Shown here one piece after another: positions 7,045 through 11,850 of a stretch of 11,850 bases of DNA (the first letter of the stretch is position 1; each line of letters opens with the position of its first letter). The position numbers and the translations under genes are program-made. The DNA lies in contig JALRJW010000031.1 of assembly GCA_023268955.1 (NCBI GenBank), forward strand, positions 1-11,850, in the 5' to 3' direction. The stretch is from Aliarcobacter sp. (GTDB taxonomy: Bacteria; Campylobacterota; Campylobacteria; Campylobacterales; Arcobacteraceae). Under the pieces are notes generated by a model. It saw only the letters and a program-made list of their open reading frames with translations, did not search any database and was not told where the DNA came from.

Positions 7045-8559
7045 AATAAATAGAGATTGAACAGCTAATTGAGATAGATTTATTAATGAATCTATATTTA
7101 GAGCAGGAATAAAGAATACAATAGCTGAACCAATTCCACCTAAAACTGTTAAAATTGCAACAAAAGCAATGGCATAAGTTGATACTCTTTTATCATCAAA
7201 TTCAGTTGAGATACACTCTTGTTTTGTTGGATAAAAATACATCATGGCTATAAGTTTAAAGTAATAGTATACTGAAACAATTGTTGCAATAATTGCTAAG
7301 ATTGTTAGTTGAATATACCCAGCACTAATAGCTTCAGTGAATACATAAAATTTACCGATAAATCCAATTGTAGAAGGAATTCCAGCTAGAGATAATAAAA
7401 ATATTGTCATCATTGCAGCTAAAAATGGTCTTTCTTTTGCTAAACCTTTAAAATCATCATAAGTAACTCTTACATTTGTTTCTGAAATAATATGAGATGC
7501 TAATCCAAAAGCTCCAAGAGCCGATAGTAAATAAGCTATTAAATAAAACATTGTTGCATAAGCTGAATCAATATTTAGAATTTCTCCATCTTTATATGAT
7601 AAAGCAATAAATGCTAAAAGTAAATATCCCGTATGAACAATTGAAGATGCTGCAAGCATTCTTTTTATAATAGTTTGAGTTAAAGCTAGCCATGTTCCAA
7701 ATACTAAAGTTAAGATAATTAATACAGATAAAATTTCATCCCAAAAGTCAATTGTAGGAGCTAAATCTTGAATAAACATTCTTAAGAAGAATGAGAATAT
7801 TGCAATCTTAAATGTTGATGCCATATATGCTGTAATAACCATAGGTGCACCTCTATAAACATCAAGAACCCAAGATTGGAATGGAAATGCTGCAATTTTA
7901 AAGAAAAATGTAAATAAAATTAGTGTTAGACCAATATAAACTAATGTTAAATCTTCATTTGAACTACTTGAAATAAATGTAGCAAGTTGGCTTAAATTTG
8001 TAGTTGCTGCACCACCATAAACTAAAACAACTCCTAGTAAGAAAAATGCTCCAATAAATGAACCTAAAACTATGTATTTAAAGATTGCTTCAACTCTTTT
8101 TGAATCATTTGAGTTATATCCAACCATAATATAAACAGAAAATGAAGCGATTTCAAGGGCTACATATGCAGTTACAAGTTCATTTGCATTTGCTAAAATC
8201 ATCATTCCAAAAAGTGCAAATAATAATATTGAGAAAAACTCACCTTTAAAGTAAGATCTATGTTGAAAATAGTGCTCACCAATTAGTAAAGTTAAAATAG
8301 TTCCAGCTATTAAAAGTATATTAAAGAAATTTGAGAAAGTATCAAATATTACAGTGTTGTTAAATACCGATTCATAGGGTTTAACAGAGTATAAAGATGT
8401 AAAATCAATAAATGAAAAACCTAAAGCTATAAATAAAAATACACATGAAACTATAATATGATTTTTTGTTGAAAATCTATCATACATACTCATAAACATT
8501 AAAGCTAAAGCACCAACTAAAACAGTAATAGCTGGAATTAAATAGATAAATTCATTCAT
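7039..8559 (-). CDS. nuoN: NADH-quinone oxidoreductase subunit N
   Basis: This 506-residue polytopic membrane protein is one of three antiporter-like subunits that pump protons in the membrane arm of complex I. The sequence is almost entirely hydrophobic helices, about 14. The charged residues of the proton path are present: E136 in VALEIASF, K221 in FFFKIAAFPFQSWV at the broken helix, K251 in STFKIAIF, and K403 in GFIGKFYVF. FDTFSNFFN and MLAASSIVHTGYLL are typical NuoN wording. The ATG overlaps the nuoM stop by four bases (ATGA), so translation is coupled. It is the last gene of the nuo block here, and a hairpin overlaps its stop. No NADH-binding subunit is visible, so the electron donor cannot be judged from this window. 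Confidence 0.95.
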   Translation of the reverse strand: MNEFIYLIPAITVLVGALALMFMSMYDRFSTKNHIIVSCVFLFIALGFSFIDFTSLYSVKPYESVFNNTVIFDTFSNFFNILLIAGTILTLLIGEHYFQHRSYFKGEFFSILLFALFGMMILANANELVTAYVALEIASFSVYIMVGYNSNDSKRVEAIFKYIVLGSFIGAFFLLGVVLVYGGAATTNLSQLATFISSSSNEDLTLVYIGLTLILFTFFFKIAAFPFQSWVLDVYRGAPMVITAYMASTFKIAIFSFFLRMFIQDLAPTIDFWDEILSVLIILTLVFGTWLALTQTIIKRMLAASSIVHTGYLLLAFIALSYKDGEILNIDSAYATMFYLIAYLLSALGAFGLASHIISETNVRVTYDDFKGLAKERPFLAAMMTIFLLSLAGIPSTIGFIGKFYVFTEAISAGYIQLTILAIIATIVSVYYYFKLIAMMYFYPTKQECISTEFDDKRVSTYAIAFVAILTVLGGIGSAIVFFIPALNIDSLINLSQLAVQSLFIK

Positions 8560-10043
8560 TTTGAAGCTCCAATATTTAAGATGTCATTTAAATAATGAGT
8601 TACTGTTGGTTCAAATTTATCAGTAAAAATTTCAGGATAAATACCCATTAAAAATACTAAGAAAACCCAAGGTGCTAAACCAACTATTTCTTTGATTTTT
8701 AAATCTCTCATTTTAAGTTCTGCTGCACCTTGGGGTCTATCTTGAAGTATCGCTCTTTGGAACATCCATAACATATATGAAGCTCCAATAATAACAGTTG
8801 TTGCTCCTAAATATCCTAAAGTATGATTAAATTCATAAATACCGAAGATAATTAGTAACTCTGAAACAAATCCATTTGTTCCTGGTAATCCAACATTTGC
8901 AAAAAGCATAATTGCAAATATAAAAGTAAATATAGGAGCTTGTTTAGCAATTCCACCTAAATCTTTTATTGTTTTAAAGCCAGTTTGTTCTTGAAGTAAT
9001 CCTACAAGTAAAAACAATGCTCCAGTTGCAATAGCGTGGGCAATGATTAAGTATAAAGCACCATTAATACCATATTCATTTAGTGAAAAAATACCAGCTG
9101 AAATAAAACTCAAGTGTGAAGCTGAAGAGTATGCAAACATTCTTTTGATATCATCTTGCATTAGTGCAGCAATTCCAAAATAAATAAGTCCAAAAATACC
9201 AATAGCAACAAACCAAGATGAATACTCAACATAAACATCAGGGAAAATTGGAATCATAAATCTAACGATTGCATAAACTCCAAGTTTTGCCATAATAGAA
9301 GATAGTAAAAATACTGCACCTGTTGGAGCATTTTTATATGTTTCCATAATCCAAGTATGAAGTGGAAAAATAGGAATTTTAATAGCAAAAGCTGCTAAGA
9401 ATGCTAAGAATAACCATATTTTAGTGTCATATGAAATAGTTGTTATTTTCATTAGTTCATCATAGGCAAATGACCATACACCAAACTCATTTTCATAAGC
9501 TACACCTAAATACATGATAGCAATAAACATTAAAAGTGAACCAACCATAGTATAAACAGTTACTTTAATAGTTGTAAATACTTTATCTCCAAAACCATAT
9601 TGACCAATTAGTAAAAATACAGGTAAAAGCATAACTTCCCAAAAGAAGTAAAATAATACTACATCAAGTGAAAGTAAAGTTCCTGTAACTCCTGTTTGTA
9701 CTAAAAGCATATTTATCCAATAACCTTTAGTTTTACCTTCCCATAAAAGTAAAAATGCACTTGGAATTAAAATAGCAATCATCATTAAAATAGTTAAAGA
9801 AAAACCATCCAGTCCTATGTAATAATGAATACCATAAGTTTCAATCCAAGGAACATTTGTCACAAACTGCATTCCAGCACTTGGTTCAAACTCAATATAG
9901 ATTTTTAATACTAAAGCTAAAATAACAGTTGTAGTTAAAAAAGCAATATTTCTAATAGTATTTACATCCCTAGTTGTTAACAATAATCCTAAAGCAACAA
10001 CAGCCGGTAAAAATATAATAAATGAAAGAATATCTGCACTCAT
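8556..10043 (-). CDS. nuoM: NADH-quinone oxidoreductase subunit M
   Basis: This 495-residue antiporter-like proton-pumping subunit of complex I sits between NuoL and NuoN in the membrane arm. The signature residues are in place: E136 in FFWEVMLLPVFLL (equivalent to E. coli E144), K222 in FAIKIPIFPLHTW at the broken helix, K253 in SIMAKLGVYAIVRF, and E395 in GFVSELLII. DDIKRMFAYSSASHLSF is the conserved segment found throughout the Mrp/Nuo antiporter family. It is separated from nuoL by a single base and overlaps nuoN by four, so the three are co-transcribed. Length and helix pattern are normal. The ribosome site AGGA lies near the ATG, inside the end of nuoL. Confidence 0.96.
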   Translation of the reverse strand: MSADILSFIIFLPAVVALGLLLTTRDVNTIRNIAFLTTTVILALVLKIYIEFEPSAGMQFVTNVPWIETYGIHYYIGLDGFSLTILMMIAILIPSAFLLLWEGKTKGYWINMLLVQTGVTGTLLSLDVVLFYFFWEVMLLPVFLLIGQYGFGDKVFTTIKVTVYTMVGSLLMFIAIMYLGVAYENEFGVWSFAYDELMKITTISYDTKIWLFLAFLAAFAIKIPIFPLHTWIMETYKNAPTGAVFLLSSIMAKLGVYAIVRFMIPIFPDVYVEYSSWFVAIGIFGLIYFGIAALMQDDIKRMFAYSSASHLSFISAGIFSLNEYGINGALYLIIAHAIATGALFLLVGLLQEQTGFKTIKDLGGIAKQAPIFTFIFAIMLFANVGLPGTNGFVSELLIIFGIYEFNHTLGYLGATTVIIGASYMLWMFQRAILQDRPQGAAELKMRDLKIKEIVGLAPWVFLVFLMGIYPEIFTDKFEPTVTHYLNDILNIGASK

Positions 10044-10044
10044 A

Positions 10045-11025
10045 TTATAATCCTAGTTTTGAGTAGATATATACAAAGATACATGTCATACCAAGAACCA
10101 TTGTAAAGGCATAAAATCTAACATTTGCATTTTGTAGTTTTCCTACAAATTTACCAATATTTACAAAGGTATTTGAAGAACCCATTATAAATGCATCAAT
10201 GATTTTAGCATCTACAACTTTATCAATAAATACAGAAATACCTTTTGTTGTTTGAACAAAAAGTAAATCATATAGTTCATCAACAAAGAATTTATTTCCA
10301 ATAAATCCTTTTTCATCTTCGCCTTTTTCAACATCAAAATTTGCATATTTATTATATGCAACTATTATTCCTGCAATTGCTATAAATACAGATGCAAAAA
10401 TAAGCACATATTCAGTTGAGTGAGGCATATGAATAACTTTTGAGTTTAATTGTCCTAGCCAAGTATCAACCAAATGCTCTCCACCAAAAAGTGCTGGAAG
10501 ATTTAAAAATCCAGCAAAAATAGCTCCAATTGCTAATACAAGTAGTGGAAACGTAATAGTTTTTGAAGTATAAACATACTCTTTTGAGTGTTTATTTGGT
10601 GCTACAAAAACTATAAAATACATTCTAAACATATAAAATGCTGTTAAAAATGCTGTAAACATTCCAATTGCATAAATTAAATATTGTCCCTCTTGAAATG
10701 CTGCTGCTAAAATAGCATCCTTTGAAAAGAACCCTGAAAATGGAGGAATACCTGAAATTGCAATAACACCAATTAAAAATGTAGCACTAATTATAGGTAA
10801 AGATGCTCTGTGTTGAGCTATTTTAAAGATATTTTGTTCGTGATGTAAGGCAATTATAATTCCACCCGCTCCCATAAATAGCATTGCTTTAAAAAATGCG
10901 TGTGTGAAAACATGGAATAATCCAGTTGAATAAAAACCAAGTCCAACAGCAATAAACATATAACCTAATTGACTCATAGTTGAATAAGCCAAGATTTTTT
11001 TAATATCTGTTTGTCTTGTTGCAAT
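10045..11025 (-). CDS. nuoL: NADH-quinone oxidoreductase subunit L, C-terminal part only
   Basis: About 326 residues of NuoL are present, from IATRQTDIKKILAYSTMSQ to the stop at 10047-10045. The family is about 600-640 residues, so roughly the first 300 are absent. What remains includes THAFFKAMLFMGAG with its membrane lysine, FSGFFSKDAIL with the lysine of the distal proton path, and the C-terminal portion that bears the long lateral helix. NuoL is the most distal proton-pumping subunit of complex I. The open frame continues to 11475, but upstream of codon 11025 the translation no longer resembles NuoL and it crosses actinobacterial DNA, so that extension is artefactual. nuoM follows after one base. 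The truncation comes from the chimeric join, not necessarily from gene decay. Confidence 0.93.
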   Translation of the reverse strand: MATRQTDIKKILAYSTMSQLGYMFIAVGLGFYSTGLFHVFTHAFFKAMLFMGAGGIIIALHHEQNIFKIAQHRASLPIISATFLIGVIAISGIPPFSGFFSKDAILAAAFQEGQYLIYAIGMFTAFLTAFYMFRMYFIVFVAPNKHSKEYVYTSKTITFPLLVLAIGAIFAGFLNLPALFGGEHLVDTWLGQLNSKVIHMPHSTEYVLIFASVFIAIAGIIVAYNKYANFDVEKGEDEKGFIGNKFFVDELYDLLFVQTTKGISVFIDKVVDAKIIDAFIMGSSNTFVNIGKFVGKLQNANVRFYAFTMVLGMTCIFVYIYSKLGL

Positions 11026-11030
11026 TCCTT
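11020..11030. other. Chimeric junction inside nuoL
   Basis: The NuoL match stops at codon IATRQTD near 11025. The translation beyond it, FFEDCPESNTFIKG, is charged and polar, where NuoL should be in a transmembrane helix of the type LFAAT. Base composition also rises at this point. The exact breakpoint is good to about ten bases. Confidence 0.75.
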
Positions 11031-11130
11031 TTATGAAGGTGTTACTTTCGGGGCAATCTTCAAAAAATGCCCACTCTGAGTGCATTTCATTGTACTTCTT
11101 TGACCAATTCTGAAGATCATTTAGGTCAAG
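11026..11130 (-). other. Orphan segment of about 100 bases, unknown origin
   Basis: This stretch is intermediate in GC (about 40%), between the AT-rich bacterial part and the GC-rich actinobacterial part. On the minus strand it is open and reads LNDLQNWSKKYNEMHSEW followed by AFFEDCPESNTFIKG, which looks like a soluble protein but which I do not recognise. It does not belong to NuoL, and its codon use does not fit the actinobacterial side. It may be a fragment from a further organism (viral, eukaryotic or bacterial). No function is assigned. Confidence 0.5.
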
Positions 11131-11150
11131 ATGACTCTCAACAACGAAAA
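11120..11150. other. Chimeric junction into GC-rich actinobacterial DNA
   Basis: Composition changes abruptly from mixed sequence ending near ttaggtcaag to GC-rich sequence beginning near the ribosome site of the DUF3145 gene. The breakpoint cannot be set more closely, because only about 20 bases of plausible actinobacterial leader precede the start codon. Confidence 0.7.
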
Positions 11151-11156
11151 AGGAGG
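11151..11156 (+). promoter_or_regulatory. Ribosome binding site of the DUF3145 gene
   Basis: AGGAGG, a perfect Shine-Dalgarno core, lies five bases before the ATG at 11162. It selects this start over the other-frame ATG at 11131. Confidence 0.8.
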
Positions 11157-11161
11157 CGACG

Positions 11162-11665
11162 ATGGCAACACCGATAACATCCGGTGTGCTCTTTGTGCAC
11201 TCTGCCCCCAAGGCACTGGCTCCCCACGTCGAGTGGGCGCTCGGTACTGCCCTGGGTTCTCCCGTCACGCTCGAGTGGACCGAACAGCCCGTGTTGAAGG
11301 GCACCCTGCGCGCCGAATACACCTGGCACGGCCCCATCGGAACCGGAGCCAAAGTGACCAGTGCCCTGCGCGGCTGGGAACACCTGCGTTTTGAAGCCAC
11401 CGAAGACCCCGCCCCGGGAGTTGATGGCATGCGATTCATGCACACCCCCGATCTCGGAGTCTTTTCGGCAGCCACCGACGCGGTGGGAAACCTCGTCGTG
11501 TCAGAAGAGCGTCTGCACTATGCACTCGAAATCGCCGAGGGTGACTTTGAAGAAGTGCAGCGTGAGCTACGTCTCGCCCTAGGTTCGGCCTGGGACGAGG
11601 AGTTGGAGCCCTTCCGTCACGCCGGAGATCACGAGCGAGTCGTCTGGCTCCACCGCGTGGGCTAG
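11162..11665 (+). CDS. DUF3145 domain protein (actinobacterial, function unknown)
   Basis: This complete 167-residue protein is recognisable as DUF3145, a family confined to Actinobacteria. Landmarks are GVLFVHSAPKALAPHVEWA near the N-terminus, then LEWTEQPVLKGTLRAEYTW, SALRGWEHLRFEATEDP and DGMRFMHTPDLG in the middle, and an acidic helical C-terminus. It is soluble, with no signal peptide or membrane segment. The molecular role is unknown. From memory, related Micrococcales often carry it directly after the fatty acid synthesis genes fabD-fabH-acpP-fabF; that upstream context is cut off here and cannot be tested. GC content and codon use differ sharply from the genes at 371-11025, so it comes from a different organism. 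Its TAG overlaps the stop of the convergent gene at the shared CTAG. Confidence 0.92.
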   Translation: MATPITSGVLFVHSAPKALAPHVEWALGTALGSPVTLEWTEQPVLKGTLRAEYTWHGPIGTGAKVTSALRGWEHLRFEATEDPAPGVDGMRFMHTPDLGVFSAATDAVGNLVVSEERLHYALEIAEGDFEEVQRELRLALGSAWDEELEPFRHAGDHERVVWLHRVG

Positions 11666-11850
11666 CTCACACCAATCAGTTCACGTTTCGCCTGAAGGCG
11701 TCTTGCCTTCACCGCCCATGCAGTGAGGGAGAGAGAGGCGACCGATAAGGCACCCAGCGCCACCATGGCTCCCACGATGCGGGAGCCATCGCCTGAGGCG
11801 ACGACGGCGAGGAGGCCATCGGCGAACCACGCCATTGGCGTCACGCCGGA
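11662..11850 (-). CDS. Membrane protein, C-terminal fragment, unidentified
   Basis: This GC-rich reading frame stays open to the window edge. It has SGVTP before the first internal methionine (11844), so the true start probably lies outside the window. About 62 residues are visible: a moderately hydrophobic stretch (MAWFADGLLAVVASGDG), a clear transmembrane helix (VGAMVALGALSVASLSLTAW), then a positively charged tail KARRLQAKRELIGVS, suggesting a cytoplasmic C-terminus. The pattern resembles the last helix of an ABC-2 type transporter permease, but this is a weak guess. It converges on the DUF3145 gene and overlaps its stop by three bases. Codon use is consistent with the same actinobacterial source. 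Confidence 0.55.
   Translation of the reverse strand, partial: SGVTPMAWFADGLLAVVASGDGSRIVGAMVALGALSVASLSLTAWAVKARRLQAKRELIGVS

Noticed and set aside
11131..11394. Alternative plus-strand frame of 87 codons starting at ATG 11131.
   Set aside because: It overlaps the DUF3145 gene in another frame, lacks a matching ribosome site and has no family resemblance.
10045..11475. A 476-residue open frame that would make nuoL start at 11475.
   Set aside because: Its first 150 residues are the antisense of the DUF3145 gene plus the orphan segment and have no NuoL character. Only the part downstream of about 11025 is NuoL.
1..11850. Biological integration of a giant virus gene or lateral transfer between these lineages.
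   Set aside because: Both ends of the bacterial segment cut genes mid-frame with no repeats, integrase, insertion sequence or attachment site. One join has a short shared stretch. Chimerism is simpler.
1..11850. tRNA, rRNA, CRISPR array, toxin-antitoxin or other defence system.
   Set aside because: No cloverleaf, regular repeat-spacer pattern or recognised defence gene was seen. The dynamin pair is best explained as the conserved Campylobacterota membrane GTPases.

Overview
The window is a composite of DNA from at least three, probably four, sources rather than one genome segment. About 90% of it (roughly 371-11025) is very AT-rich and reads as Campylobacterota DNA, most likely from an Arcobacter-like bacterium. 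The evidence is the gene order frdC-frdA-frdB followed by two dynamin-like GTPases (as I recall it for Campylobacter jejuni Cj0408-Cj0412), a Wolinella-type dihaem FrdC, and the nuoL-nuoM-nuoN order. Every gene in this part is on the minus strand.

Layout. (1) 1-389, minus: an open-ended fragment of a nucleocytoplasmic large DNA virus (giant virus) major capsid protein, cut by the window edge and by a junction at 371-389. (2) 371-3219: two overlapping dynamin-like GTPase genes. The upstream one is complete; the downstream one is cut off just before its G3 motif by the virus junction. (3) 3220-3318: two strong hairpins and a promoter-like box between frdB and the dynamin pair. (4) 3319-6817: frdCAB, encoding a complete membrane-bound menaquinol:fumarate reductase / succinate dehydrogenase, with its probable promoter and an operator-like palindrome in 6818-7013. 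(5) 7014-11025: nuoN and nuoM complete and the C-terminal half of nuoL, the proton-pumping membrane arm of complex I. (6) About 11026-11130: roughly 100 bases of unknown origin, fitting neither neighbour. (7) About 11130-11850: GC-rich actinobacterial DNA, probably Microbacteriaceae-like, with a DUF3145 gene and the end of a convergent membrane-protein gene.

In the bacterial core, complex I passes electrons from NADH (or reduced flavodoxin/ferredoxin in many Campylobacterota) to menaquinone and pumps protons. FrdCAB then exchanges electrons between menaquinone and the fumarate/succinate couple. The dynamin pair is predicted to form a membrane-remodelling GTPase complex. Both ends of the bacterial segment cut through genes with foreign DNA on the other side, so assembly or amplification chimerism is the most economical explanation. 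I found no convincing new biological system; the most useful results are the capsid fragment, the precise mapping of the joins, and the regulatory region between frdB and the dynamin genes.
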